Shown here: positions 1-9,017 of the stretch, in pieces
Position numbering within the stretch: the stretch's first letter is position 1
Layout of the letters: each line of letters begins with the position of its first letter
Source of the DNA: Polyangiaceae bacterium
GTDB taxonomy: Bacteria > Myxococcota_A > Polyangia > Polyangiales > Polyangiaceae
Direction: 5' to 3'
NCBI GenBank assembly: GCA_020846005.1
Contig: JADLEQ010000049.1
Location: 1 to 64,000 of the forward strand
DNA: 64,000 bases
Translations under genes and position numbers: made by a program
The notes under the pieces: generated by a model
The model's input: the letters and a program-made list of their open reading frames with translations, nothing else
What the model was told of the DNA's origin: nothing
Databases searched by the model: none

Positions 1-95
1 CTCGCGAAGCGCCGCGGTGGTCGCGCGCGTTCGGGTTGGATACCGTAGGCACCGTGATGCCTGATACCGTGGTCGAGCGTGAACGGAGCCGCGCG

Positions 96-1736
96 ATGCG
101 GCTGGGCGGCCTCGGGCTGCTGCTCGCCCTGATGTCGGGGTGTGGCGACGCCGGAGGCACGTCCGGCGCACCGGCGCGTGACGCCGGCGCCTACGACGGC
201 GCGACCGACGCCGCCGCGTCGCGGGACGCCGTCGGGTCGCAGGACGCCGCGTGGGACGCTCCCGAGCCCGACGCGGTCACGACGGACGCGGAGTTCGACG
301 GCGGTTCGCTACCCGCCCCCACCGATGAGCACCTGACCGACATCGCGCAGGCTCCCGACCGCGTCCATTTCCGCACCAACCTCCGCTCGTTCAACAGCCG
401 CTACTACGCGGTGGTCGCCAACCGCGAGATCTACATCCGGGCCAACGCGGAGCGCACCGGGCTGCAGAGCAACTGGGAGCGCGTTGTCAACCTGCCCGCC
501 GGGCTCGCTGGCGACGTGGTGGGCATCGCCCTCGACGATCGGTTCCTCATGGCCGTCAACTCCGCACGTAAGCTCTACGAGATGGCAGGCGCTCTGGGAG
601 ATCCTTCCGGCTTCAGGTGGCAGGAGTATCGCGGGTTCCCGTTCGCGAGCGGGGCGCAGAACTACCTCCCGATCGACTCGATCAAGTGGGACAAGTCGGT
701 CGCCTCCGCCGAAGAGGACGAGAACTACACCGATCCGGCCGGCCACCTGTTCCCAGTTGGCTCCAGCACATGCGCTCATGTCGTGGTCCTGCGGGGTGGC
801 GGGCAGCAGATCGCGTTCAATGACGCGTGGCTGCCGGCCGACTTCGGCTCGGAGGTTTGCGGCCCCAGGCGCGGCCGCTTCCGCGCGCGCGCGATGAGCA
901 CGAGCGGGTCGACGACCGCAGTCATGAACAAGTACGGCGACATCTACACCCGCCACTGGGACTTCGACATCGGCGGTTCGAACACGCTCTTCTGGAGCTA
1001 CTCGTACTACGATCAATCCTCCGTGCCGAACCCGGTGGTCCAACTGCCTTCAGCCGCGTGGGTCCAGCAGCCGAAGGTCGACGGACGAATCACCGACACG
1101 CTCAGCATCCACAAGACCGGCAAGAACTGCGTGCATCGCATCCTCCGGGTCGAGGGGCTCGACGCGAACGGGCAGACGGGCTACTTCGAGCGTGACATCG
1201 CTGATCCTGCCACTGCGGGATGGGTGTTCCACGTCACCTCGCTTCCGATCCTCGGCCACTTCATCGAGAGCCCGGCCGGTGACACCAGTGATCGAGACCT
1301 GGGCGCGTCCGATGATCTCTCGTTCGGCTGGAACCTGGGGCAACTCCCACAACTCGACGGCGCCGTGCCCAGCGGCGGCGTCTCTACCGCGGATTTTGCC
1401 GCCGAACTGCTCGACTACAACCTCTACTGCTCGCCGGCCGCGCTGCGAGTGCACCTGACCGCCACCGACTACATCGACCTCGTGCTCCACTCCACCGAAC
1501 CCATCCGGTTGACGGAGATCCACACCCGTGGGCTCACGGAGCAGGCGCGAGCGCGCAACGGCGCGCTGGAAGTGCCCCGAAGCGTGCTCGACGACCTTCC
1601 GTCCCTGTCGCCGAAGGCCCGCGCCTTCGTCTCACGCTACTTCGCCGATCAGCAATTCACTAACGTCAACATCCAGGCGGACCTGCACACCGTACGCCTC
1701 GACGGTGGCGCAATCCAGTGGTCGCTGACGCGGTGA
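96..1736 (+). CDS. Secreted lipoprotein of unknown function
   Basis: The chosen ATG starts a 546-aa product at MRLGGLGLLLALMSGCGD, a clean signal peptide with a lipobox Cys. In-frame ATGs 20 and 13 codons upstream would put extra residues before the signal. About residues 20-85 are an Asp/Ala-rich low-complexity linker, common after lipoboxes in myxobacterial surface proteins. The rest is a globular domain rich in Tyr and Trp with several Cys. I do not recognise a family. It is convergent with the kinase gene on its right, with a 76-base gap. The upstream context is outside the window, so operon membership is unknown. Confidence 0.75.
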   Translation: MRLGGLGLLLALMSGCGDAGGTSGAPARDAGAYDGATDAAASRDAVGSQDAAWDAPEPDAVTTDAEFDGGSLPAPTDEHLTDIAQAPDRVHFRTNLRSFNSRYYAVVANREIYIRANAERTGLQSNWERVVNLPAGLAGDVVGIALDDRFLMAVNSARKLYEMAGALGDPSGFRWQEYRGFPFASGAQNYLPIDSIKWDKSVASAEEDENYTDPAGHLFPVGSSTCAHVVVLRGGGQQIAFNDAWLPADFGSEVCGPRRGRFRARAMSTSGSTTAVMNKYGDIYTRHWDFDIGGSNTLFWSYSYYDQSSVPNPVVQLPSAAWVQQPKVDGRITDTLSIHKTGKNCVHRILRVEGLDANGQTGYFERDIADPATAGWVFHVTSLPILGHFIESPAGDTSDRDLGASDDLSFGWNLGQLPQLDGAVPSGGVSTADFAAELLDYNLYCSPAALRVHLTATDYIDLVLHSTEPIRLTEIHTRGLTEQARARNGALEVPRSVLDDLPSLSPKARAFVSRYFADQQFTNVNIQADLHTVRLDGGAIQWSLTR

Positions 1737-1812
1737 GCCGCCGGGACCGCGCCGTTCGCGGGCCGCGAGTCGGGCCCCGCGGCGGATGGCGTGAGCCCCC
1801 CCCAAACCCAAC

Positions 1813-4800
1813 TCAGAGCGCCGCGACGAATTCCCGCCCGAGCTCGAGCGGGTGGGGGCGCGCGGCCGGATCGATCGCCGTAGCCGCTCGGAGAACGCGC
1901 GCCACGCCGGCGGGGAAGGCGCGGAGACGCTCCGGGTCCTCGAAAGGATCGGTGCGCATGTGCGCGATGATCCGGTCCCGTGGGTTCTCGATCTCGTCGA
2001 AGAACGCGCGGCCGGTGGTGACGTTGTAGATCGTGCCGGCGAGCGCGTAGACATCCGCGCGCGGGTCGAGCTCGACCGGATCGAGCACCTGCTCAGGCGC
2101 GATGTAGCCCGCCGTCCCCGCCACGAAGCGGCCGCCCACCTCCGGCGGCACGCGGATCGCGCGCACCATGCCGAAGTCGATCACCACGGAAGAGAGCGGC
2201 GGCACGACCGCCGGATCTCGGTGCTTGTGCGGGTCGAAGCGCTCCCCGCCCGCGAGCGGGAGGCGGAGCCAGATGTTGGCGGGCTTGATGTCCCGATGCA
2301 CGAGGCCGGCGCCATGCAGCGCGGCCAGCCCCGCGCACGACTCGAGCACCACCTGGCGCAGCTCAAAGAGCGTCATCAGCTTCGCCGAGGAGTACTGCTT
2401 GAGGTCGGCGCCGATCAGGTACTCGAGGACGAGGTACGGCATGCCCTCCGAGACGCCCCGATCGATGATGTTGGCGACGTTTGGGTGGTAGAGGCCCGCG
2501 AGCGCCTTGGCCTCCTCGACGAAGGAGGCGATGATGCCCTCGCGCTCCACGTCGGTGGCGCTGGCGAGCGCGTCGGCCTTCGGGATCTTCAGCACGAATA
2601 GCCGATCGGCGCCCGGCTTGCGGACGAGCCACACCGAGCCGATCCCGCCCTCGCCGAGCGCCTTGACGAGCTCGTAGCCCTCGATGAGCTTGGCCTCGCG
2701 CTTGCGCGCCCCAGGCGGCGGCGGCGGTGTCCGGCGCAGCGCTCCGCTCAGGGCCTCCTCCACCAGGCCGGAGGTGACCGGCCCGAGGGATGCGAGCCAC
2801 ACGTCCACCATCGCCAGATCGCGCCCGCGGACGGCGCGCGCGACCAGGCCCGCGACGCGCGGGGCGTTCACGCTCGCGACGCGGGACGGCGGGTCGTCCG
2901 CGTCCGCACCGGCGGGATGGAGCGCCTTCACTGGATCGGCGAGCGCGGCGTGGAGACGATCGGCCGCGTGCACGAGCAGGACGCAGAGCGCGTCCAGCTC
3001 CGGCTTGGGACCCGCCGCCAGCGAGAACTCGGCGAGCGCCGACGCGAGCCCCGCGAGCGCGACCGAGAGCTCGGTCTTGTCTGCGTGGAGGGACGCGAGC
3101 GCGGCCGCGGCGTCGTCGCCCCACGCGCCATCCGGCTCCCCGGAGGCGACCACGGTGCGCAGCACCTCGGCCCGATCGCAGCAGGTGGTGAGCGCCGCCG
3201 GCGACATCATGGGGAGCGCCGTCGTGAGCTTGGTGAGCACCGCGGGTCGATCGATGACGAGGGCCCACCACGCCGCGAACGGCCCGAGCCACTCCACGTC
3301 GTCCACCTCGCCGAGCGCCGTACCTCGCGTGGTGTCGACCACCCGCCAGAAGAGGGACGACAGCGCGCCCTCGAGCGCCGGCGGCAGCTCGCGCGAGCCG
3401 TCGACCAGGCCGTCCAGCTTGCGCAGCCAGAGGCAGGTGTCGTGCGCGGTCGGCCCGCGGCCGGGGCCCAGATCCGTGGCGGCGCCGCACGCGTCGAGCG
3501 CGTAGCCGCCGAGGCGGATGGCGAGGGACTCGAGCTGCACGTCGGCGGCGGGGTCCTCGCTCCCCGCGGCGCGCCGCTGGTTGACGAGATCGAGGATCTC
3601 GGCGGGCACGCGCGAGACCGTCTTCCACGTCTCCTCGAGGCTCGGCTCGGCGAGCGGGGAGCCGTGGGGGCGGGTCGCGAGCAGCGGCGCCCAGAGCCGG
3701 AGCGCGAGCGAGCGCGCGCACCCCTCGAGCGCGTTCATCGCCGCGGCGCGCTCGCGGAGCCGCCCGTCGCCGATCGCCAGCCGGCGCGCCTCCCCGAGCG
3801 CCGTGGACAGGCCCGCCGCGAAGCGCGCCGCCCGCGCGTCCGCCTCCTCGTCGTCGTACTGCGCGGCGACCCGCACCAGGTTCTCGAGGCCGAGCTCGAG
3901 ATCGAGCGGGTCGCGCTCGGCGCCGTCCACCGGGTCCGTGGTGGCGATCACCTCGATCCAACGGCGGGCGTCCTCGACGGACGCGGGCTCGGCGCGCCGC
4001 GCCATCTCGCGCAGGGCGCGGAACGGCCCCTCGATCTCCTCGCGGCCGTAGCCACGGCGAAAGAGCGCCGCGAGCCCTCGGGCGAGCGCGCGCGCGGCGA
4101 CGGCTCCGCCTCCACCAGCGAGCACGCGGGACGCGAGCATGTCCCAGATCGGGCGGCGCTCGAAATAGAGATAGGGGGTCGCCGCCGCGATCGCCGCCAG
4201 GGCCCAGTGCTCGTCGTCGCGCGACTTCAGGATCTGCACGAGCTGGCCGCCGAGCATCCCGAGACGTGAGGCCGGCAGCGACGCGAAGGCGGTGACCGCC
4301 CGCTGCCGCAGCACGAACGAGTCGCCGAGCGCCCAGTCGAGCAGGTTCCCCTCGAGCTGCTCGAGCTGCCCGGTGAGGCGCCCGAGGGCGCGCGCGGCGT
4401 GCACCCAGACGAGCGGCTCGGGATGCAGGAGCAGCGGCTGCAGCACCTGGAGCGTGTCGCCCACGATCTGCGGGTCTGCCGTGGGCGGGAGGCTGCCGAC
4501 GCTGATCTCGAGACAGCGCGCCGCGAGCACGCGGCCCCGGAGCGCCCCACGCGACGGCGTGCGGATCAGGGCGTCGAACGTCGACGGCGAGGAGAACACC
4601 CAATTGCCGAACCCGGGGACCTCGAGCGCGCTCGCGCCCGCCTCCCAGATCAGAATCTCGAGGCGCGCGCGCGCCGTCGAGTTCTCGGGGTAGGAGAGCG
4701 CCACGCCGTCGCCGAGCAGGGGAGCGCAAGGGAGCGCGTCGTGTAGGGGACCGCTGACCACCCGCTCGTGGGCCGCCGCGACCACCCTCGAGTGCCACTG

Positions 4801-5136
4801 CGGATAGGCCGCCGCGATCGCCAGCGCGGGCGTGACGTGGATGTCGCGCCGGCCTGCGGTCGCCGCGAGCCAGATGAGCGCCGGAGCGCCCTCGGGGAGC
4901 GCGAAAACCCGGCCGAGCGCGGCGACCACGTCCTCGGCCTGAGTGACGGCCGGGAGCTCGCGCCGGAGTCGCTCGGCCGCGGCTCGGCGCTCGCCGCCGA
5001 GCGACTCGCCGAGGTGGGTCTGGGCGGCGTGTGGCCCCGCCTGCCAGTAGGCGAAGAGCGCGCTCTCGAAGTCGGGTTCGGCGTCGAGCGCCTCGGTGAG
5101 GAGCGAGAGCGCGTCTTCGGCTTCAGGCGACAGCAT
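1813..5136 (-). CDS. Ser/Thr protein kinase with N-terminal HEAT-like repeats
   Basis: This 1107-aa product has a C-terminal Hanks-type kinase domain over roughly residues 815-1105. The glycine loop GEGGIGSVW, the lysine in FVLKIPK, the catalytic loop HRDIKPANIW and VIDFGMVR are all intact, so an active kinase is expected. About 800 residues before it are Ala/Leu-rich helical repeats that resemble HEAT/Armadillo folds (many AxxALG-type turns). No signal peptide or obvious transmembrane segment was seen, so it is probably cytoplasmic, with the repeat arm recruiting partners. The usual bacterial order is kinase first and sensor last; here it is reversed. It follows the vWA lipoprotein gene on the same strand after 155 bases. 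Substrates cannot be inferred. Confidence 0.9.
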   Translation of the reverse strand: MLSPEAEDALSLLTEALDAEPDFESALFAYWQAGPHAAQTHLGESLGGERRAAAERLRRELPAVTQAEDVVAALGRVFALPEGAPALIWLAATAGRRDIHVTPALAIAAAYPQWHSRVVAAAHERVVSGPLHDALPCAPLLGDGVALSYPENSTARARLEILIWEAGASALEVPGFGNWVFSSPSTFDALIRTPSRGALRGRVLAARCLEISVGSLPPTADPQIVGDTLQVLQPLLLHPEPLVWVHAARALGRLTGQLEQLEGNLLDWALGDSFVLRQRAVTAFASLPASRLGMLGGQLVQILKSRDDEHWALAAIAAATPYLYFERRPIWDMLASRVLAGGGGAVAARALARGLAALFRRGYGREEIEGPFRALREMARRAEPASVEDARRWIEVIATTDPVDGAERDPLDLELGLENLVRVAAQYDDEEADARAARFAAGLSTALGEARRLAIGDGRLRERAAAMNALEGCARSLALRLWAPLLATRPHGSPLAEPSLEETWKTVSRVPAEILDLVNQRRAAGSEDPAADVQLESLAIRLGGYALDACGAATDLGPGRGPTAHDTCLWLRKLDGLVDGSRELPPALEGALSSLFWRVVDTTRGTALGEVDDVEWLGPFAAWWALVIDRPAVLTKLTTALPMMSPAALTTCCDRAEVLRTVVASGEPDGAWGDDAAAALASLHADKTELSVALAGLASALAEFSLAAGPKPELDALCVLLVHAADRLHAALADPVKALHPAGADADDPPSRVASVNAPRVAGLVARAVRGRDLAMVDVWLASLGPVTSGLVEEALSGALRRTPPPPPGARKREAKLIEGYELVKALGEGGIGSVWLVRKPGADRLFVLKIPKADALASATDVEREGIIASFVEEAKALAGLYHPNVANIIDRGVSEGMPYLVLEYLIGADLKQYSSAKLMTLFELRQVVLESCAGLAALHGAGLVHRDIKPANIWLRLPLAGGERFDPHKHRDPAVVPPLSSVVIDFGMVRAIRVPPEVGGRFVAGTAGYIAPEQVLDPVELDPRADVYALAGTIYNVTTGRAFFDEIENPRDRIIAHMRTDPFEDPERLRAFPAGVARVLRAATAIDPAARPHPLELGREFVAAL

Positions 5137-5291
5137 GACCCGGGGTCCATCGTACGCCCAACTCGCCCGCGCGGGCCAAAGGGTGCGCGAAGCCGACCGG
5201 CGCGGCGCTGAACAGGCGCTCGGGTGCGTGCCAGGTCGCGCGGGCCGGGGCGCGGCGAGCGCCGCGGGCGGGCGCTAGCGGGCGCGGCGAC

Positions 5292-6551
5292 CTACTCGGG
5301 GATCGTCTCGGTGGCGCAGCCGAAGAGCACGTTGACGTTGCCCGTCGCGACGGCCTTGATCTGCGTGCAGCTCTGGGGGCAGGCGATGACTCGTGTCGGC
5401 GTGGTGTTGTCGTCGTAGTACCAGCCGCCGAGGACCGGATCACACGACGCCGCGTCGCTGACCTTGTAGAACTTCGTCTGGATCCCGTTCGTCGTGTCGA
5501 TCAGCTCGACGTTCACCTTGCCGGGGTCGAGCTGTTGGCCGGCGGGCGGCACCGGGATGGTCCACTCGCAGTCGAGCGCCTGCGCGCCCTCGACGATCTT
5601 GGTCGCGAGCTGGTTCGTGATTTGCTGGAACTGGGTGGCGCACCCCTGCGGCGTCGTGCAGCCGCAGATGTCCGTCGCGACGCCGCCCGTCTGCTGGATC
5701 GCGTTGGCCCAGGTCGTCCCGACGTTGGCGGCGTTCGCGCACATCGTGAACGCGTAGACCCCGCTCATCGACCACGCGGGCTGCCCGGAGGCCCCCTGCA
5801 GGATCGGATCGAGCGCCGTGAACTGCTGGACGAAGTTCGCGCCGGTCACGCCGGGCGGGAAGTCGCCCGCCTCGTCGTCGGTGACGATGACGACGTACTT
5901 GAGCGAATTGGCGCGCAGGTGCGGGCGGTAGTTCGGGAACTGGTTGTAGAGCACCTTCATGCCATCGGTGCTCTGCACGCCGGGGAGCGCCTGGTGGAAG
6001 TAGCCGGGGAGGTTGGTGTCGTTGGGGCACGGCTGGCCGGTGCCGAGCGGCGGCGCGACGCTGATCCCGGGCAAGATCCAGAACGGACACGTCGCGAGCA
6101 TGATGACGTGCACGTCGATCCCGCTCGCCACGATCTGCTGGGCGAACCCGTTCAGGTTCTGCTGCACGGCGGCGGCCTCCTCGACCATGCTGCCCGAGGT
6201 GTCGACCGCCCAGATGATGTCCGCCGGCTTCAGCGTGGGCTTCGCCACCTGCCCCACGCTGGAGCACTGGGCGTCTGGCTCCACGCCGCCCCCGCCGCCC
6301 CCGGCGTCGAGGAGGATCGAACCGCCCGAGCCACCGCTCGGCGGGACACCGCCTCCGCCGCCCGCAGCGACGCCTCCGCCCCCCGCCGTGCCCCCCGCGT
6401 TCCCCGCGTTGCCTACCCCTCCCTGGTTCCCGAACCCGCCCGTCCCGCCGCCTCCGCTCGCGGACGAACAGCTCCCCGTGGCCGCGGCGATTACCGCCAC
6501 GAGGGCGAGCCCCCAACGAGCCAAACCACGACCTCGCTCCCGGCGCTCCAT
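5292..6551 (-). CDS. vWA-domain lipoprotein
   Basis: The start chosen is the ATG of MERRERGRGLARWGL because it begins a signal peptide. The frame stays open 231 codons further upstream, but there it runs through the decayed CPBP gene. The 419-aa product has a hydrophobic signal ending at a probable lipobox (ATGSC), then about 50 residues of Gly-rich linker. A von Willebrand factor A domain follows, with MIDAS motif DTSGSM at about residue 117. Many Cys in the second half suggest disulfides in the periplasm or at the cell surface. A role in metal-dependent surface binding is inferred from the domain only. It is upstream of the HEAT kinase gene on the same strand. Confidence 0.85.
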   Translation of the reverse strand: MERRERGRGLARWGLALVAVIAAATGSCSSASGGGGTGGFGNQGGVGNAGNAGGTAGGGGVAAGGGGGVPPSGGSGGSILLDAGGGGGGVEPDAQCSSVGQVAKPTLKPADIIWAVDTSGSMVEEAAAVQQNLNGFAQQIVASGIDVHVIMLATCPFWILPGISVAPPLGTGQPCPNDTNLPGYFHQALPGVQSTDGMKVLYNQFPNYRPHLRANSLKYVVIVTDDEAGDFPPGVTGANFVQQFTALDPILQGASGQPAWSMSGVYAFTMCANAANVGTTWANAIQQTGGVATDICGCTTPQGCATQFQQITNQLATKIVEGAQALDCEWTIPVPPAGQQLDPGKVNVELIDTTNGIQTKFYKVSDAASCDPVLGGWYYDDNTTPTRVIACPQSCTQIKAVATGNVNVLFGCATETIPE

Positions 6552-6727
6552 GGCAGGGAGTCTACCGGCGCGCGCCCGCTCCGCAACGGTCGTGAGGCTC
6601 GCCTGCGTGGCGCCGAGCGCGATGGCGCTCCGCGTCGAGCATGACGACTCGCGGCGACGGACTTTTCGAGTGCTGGCGCAGCCCGCCTCGGGCGCGGGAG
6701 ACGCGCGGCCGCGCCGAGCGCACGAGC

Positions 6728-7724
6728 TCAGCCTGGGAACGGCTCGCGCAGCAGCACGAGAGCGCTCCGGGCAGCGTGGATCACCATCCCGGGCAGGAGG
6801 CTCCCGATGCCGCGGCGAGGCCAACCGAGGGCCGAGCCGCCAACGAAGCGGCTCGGAACCAGCGAGCGACCCCCGGCGACCCGCGCGCGGCGTGCGGCTC
6901 GAAGTGCCCGCTCGGCACCAGGAGCCACGCCGAGCCGGCGACGAGCGCCCGGCCCCAGGCGCGCCAGCGGAGGCCGGTTCGACGTAGCCCGGAGAGCACG
7001 TCCTCGCGGGAGGCGACGCCGAACGCGGCCACGACAGGGCACACCGCGCGGGCGCGTCTCCGGGCACTCCACCCAGGGCAGCCGGTCGCTCGAGCCAGGG
7101 GCGCTGCTGGGCAAGTGACCGCTCGATCCCGCGCGCGGCGAGCGCCGAACGGAGCCCCTGGACGAGCGCGACGACGGCGATCACCTCGATGAAGCGTCCT
7201 TCGACGGGCGTCACGGGGTCGACGATGAACGACGCGGCGCTCACGGCGACGAAGACGGCCAGCGCGCCGATGATGGCGAGGAGGGGCCGGCGCTCCCCCA
7301 GAGGAGGAGAGCCCCGCCATCGCGGCGGCGACGGCCAGGTTCAGACCCAGCACGAGGTAGGGCTCGAGCTCGAGCACCTGCCGGAGCTCACCGACCGTGA
7401 GCTGACGGCCTTCGATCGCGGTAGGGCGCACCGCGTCTCGTCGCATGCCGATGAGCTGGCTGCTCTCGAACGCGGCCTTCTCCCGGGTGAGGCAGAACGC
7501 GATGACCCCGCCGACGAGGGACGACACGGAGAGCACCAGGGTCACGGCCCGCGCGCCGCGGACGGGTCTCCGGTGGGCGCGTGCCTCCGAGCTGAACGCC
7601 TCGATGCGCTCCCACAGCGCGTCTCGCCGATCCTCGCTCACCCGCGCGCCGCAGCCCTCACAGGAATCGTCGCCGAAGTGGACGGGCTTGCCGCGGCGCT
7701 GCAGGAGACGTTCTCGTCCACCAT
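6728..7724 (-). pseudogene. Degenerate zinc-ribbon/CPBP-family intramembrane protease
   Basis: No single frame is open across this region, but protein-like segments follow each other in different frames. An ATG at 7724 reads MVDENVSC. A second frame gives a zinc-ribbon half (SCEGCGARVS) and a hydrophobic helix. After a frame change near the C5 run at about 7296-7300, a third stretch reads RRPLLAIIGALAVFVA and continues to about 7100. Another change gives REDVLSGLRRTG and SAWLLVPSGHFEP, and a last one gives RFVGGSALGW and SLLPGMVIHAARSALVLL before the stop. The order and motifs match a CPBP (CAAX/Abi) metalloprotease with an N-terminal zinc ribbon. Four frame changes and a lost ribbon Cys (RRGK where RCGK is expected) favour a pseudogene over a single sequencing error. 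Confidence 0.6.
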
Positions 7725-7787
7725 GACCCGAGGGGTGGACGATGGTTGATCTACGGCGGGGCAGCACCGCCCCCGGCGCCGCGACGC

Positions 7788-9017
7788 TCATGCCAGCGCC
7801 ACGTCCGCCGTTCGCGGGCCGTGGCTCCTCACCCGGACGGGGCGGTCGAGCGCGTCCTCCAGGTGGGCGAGGAGCGCGGCGCGGCGACGGGTGGGGTCGG
7901 CAGGGAGGCCCACCTCACCCGACGAGGCGACGACGCGCCACGGCAGCGGGCGGTCGAGCGCGTCCAGGTGGGTGCAGGCGACGGTGTCCAGGCGCGGGAG
8001 CGCGGCCCGCGCCGCGCCGAGGAGCCCGAGGTCGAGCCAGCCGCGGCGGAAGCGCCCCTGCCAGGGTCCCGCTGCGTTGTGGGGCTCCTCGAGGCACCCG
8101 AGGGCGTCCGTCTCCGTGGGCAGCGGCCCCGCGCCGTGCCGCACGTGGTAGGCGCGGTGCACGCCGATCACCTCGACGTCACGGGCGTCGCCCCACTCGG
8201 CCAGGAGCGCGAGCGCTCGGGCCGGGGTGCAGTCCCCCCAAGTGGTATGGGGTGGGAAGCCGAAGCGCTCGTCGAGCAGGAGCCCCTGGGCTCCCTCGAA
8301 CACCAGCGGGCCGTCTGCGGCGCCCGGGGGCCGCTCGCCCGGCTGGGCGACGCGCACGGGCGCGAGGGCGGCGACGGCGGCCTCGAGCCAGCGCTCCGTC
8401 ACTCCTGGATCGTCGAGCACGCGTCGCTCGAGCGCGAGCGCTCCGCCGGGCGCCCCCGCGAGCGGGAGCGCCGCGGCCTCGGCGCGCTTGCGCTCGCGGA
8501 CCCGCGCGAGCACCCGCGCGGCCTGCGTGCGATCCCGCAGCCGCGCGGGGGTGAGCACCTCGTCGGGGTGGGCGAGCGAGTCGACGACGACCTCGCCGAT
8601 CCCGACGCCGCAGCTCCCATGGCGGGCTGCCCCGCGCGCCAGCTCCCGGAGGCGGTTCAGCGCCTGGTGAAAGGGCGTCACGAGCCGGCAGCGCGCGTCG
8701 ATCGAGAGGCGGTCGAGCGCGTCGAGGACCCCGGTCGCCGCGAGCGCGCGCGCCTCCGCGGCGAGCGCCGTCGGGTGCACGACGACCTCGGGCCCGAGGT
8801 GCGCGCGGACACCGGGCACGAACGTCCCCGCCCCGAGCTGGGAGAAGGTGTGCGCGCGACCGTCGTCGAGCACCACGGTGTGCCCCGCCTGCGCGCCCCC
8901 GTTGAAGCGCACGACGAGCCCGGCCCGAGCGCGCCGCACGAGCCAGTCGACGACGTGCCCCTTGCCGGCGTCGCCGAACCCGAGATCGACGACCGCGAAC
9001 GCCGCGGGAGCGCTCAC
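7788..9017 (-). CDS. Divergent adenylosuccinate-synthetase (PurA)-like enzyme
   Basis: The GTG start overlaps the stop of the vWA gene (GTGA), which decides the start in a frame that stays open far upstream. The 409-aa product carries the PurA signatures. DLGFGDAGKG has the catalytic Asp16 and P-loop-like Lys19. NGGAQAGHTVV has catalytic His46. FEGAQGLLLD, a GRFRRGWLDL phosphate-binding segment and the guanine-recognition-like THLDALD are also present. Differences from housekeeping PurA include GDEGKG changed to GDAGKG, GVGIGEV in place of RGIGP, and a shorter length (409 against about 430). GTP-dependent activation of a carbonyl oxygen on a purine nucleotide, followed by aspartate or another amine addition, is the family reaction; the actual substrate is unknown. 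Its place in a vWA/pseudokinase cassette argues for a specialised paralogue rather than the housekeeping enzyme. Confidence 0.8.
   Translation of the reverse strand: MSAPAAFAVVDLGFGDAGKGHVVDWLVRRARAGLVVRFNGGAQAGHTVVLDDGRAHTFSQLGAGTFVPGVRAHLGPEVVVHPTALAAEARALAATGVLDALDRLSIDARCRLVTPFHQALNRLRELARGAARHGSCGVGIGEVVVDSLAHPDEVLTPARLRDRTQAARVLARVRERKRAEAAALPLAGAPGGALALERRVLDDPGVTERWLEAAVAALAPVRVAQPGERPPGAADGPLVFEGAQGLLLDERFGFPPHTTWGDCTPARALALLAEWGDARDVEVIGVHRAYHVRHGAGPLPTETDALGCLEEPHNAAGPWQGRFRRGWLDLGLLGAARAALPRLDTVACTHLDALDRPLPWRVVASSGEVGLPADPTRRRAALLAHLEDALDRPVRVRSHGPRTADVALA

Noticed and set aside
1737-1812. Terminator between the first lipoprotein and the kinase gene
   Set aside because: Only short, bulged GC pairings and no T-run.
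2363-4798. Long open frame of 811 codons antisense-shifted within the HEAT kinase gene
   Set aside because: Composition is mostly Arg/Ala/Gly, as expected for a shifted frame of GC-rich DNA; the real kinase frame has domain motifs.
6013-6987. Pro-rich open frame opposite the Gly-rich vWA lipoprotein
   Set aside because: Poly-Pro comes from the antisense of Gly codons; no independent support.
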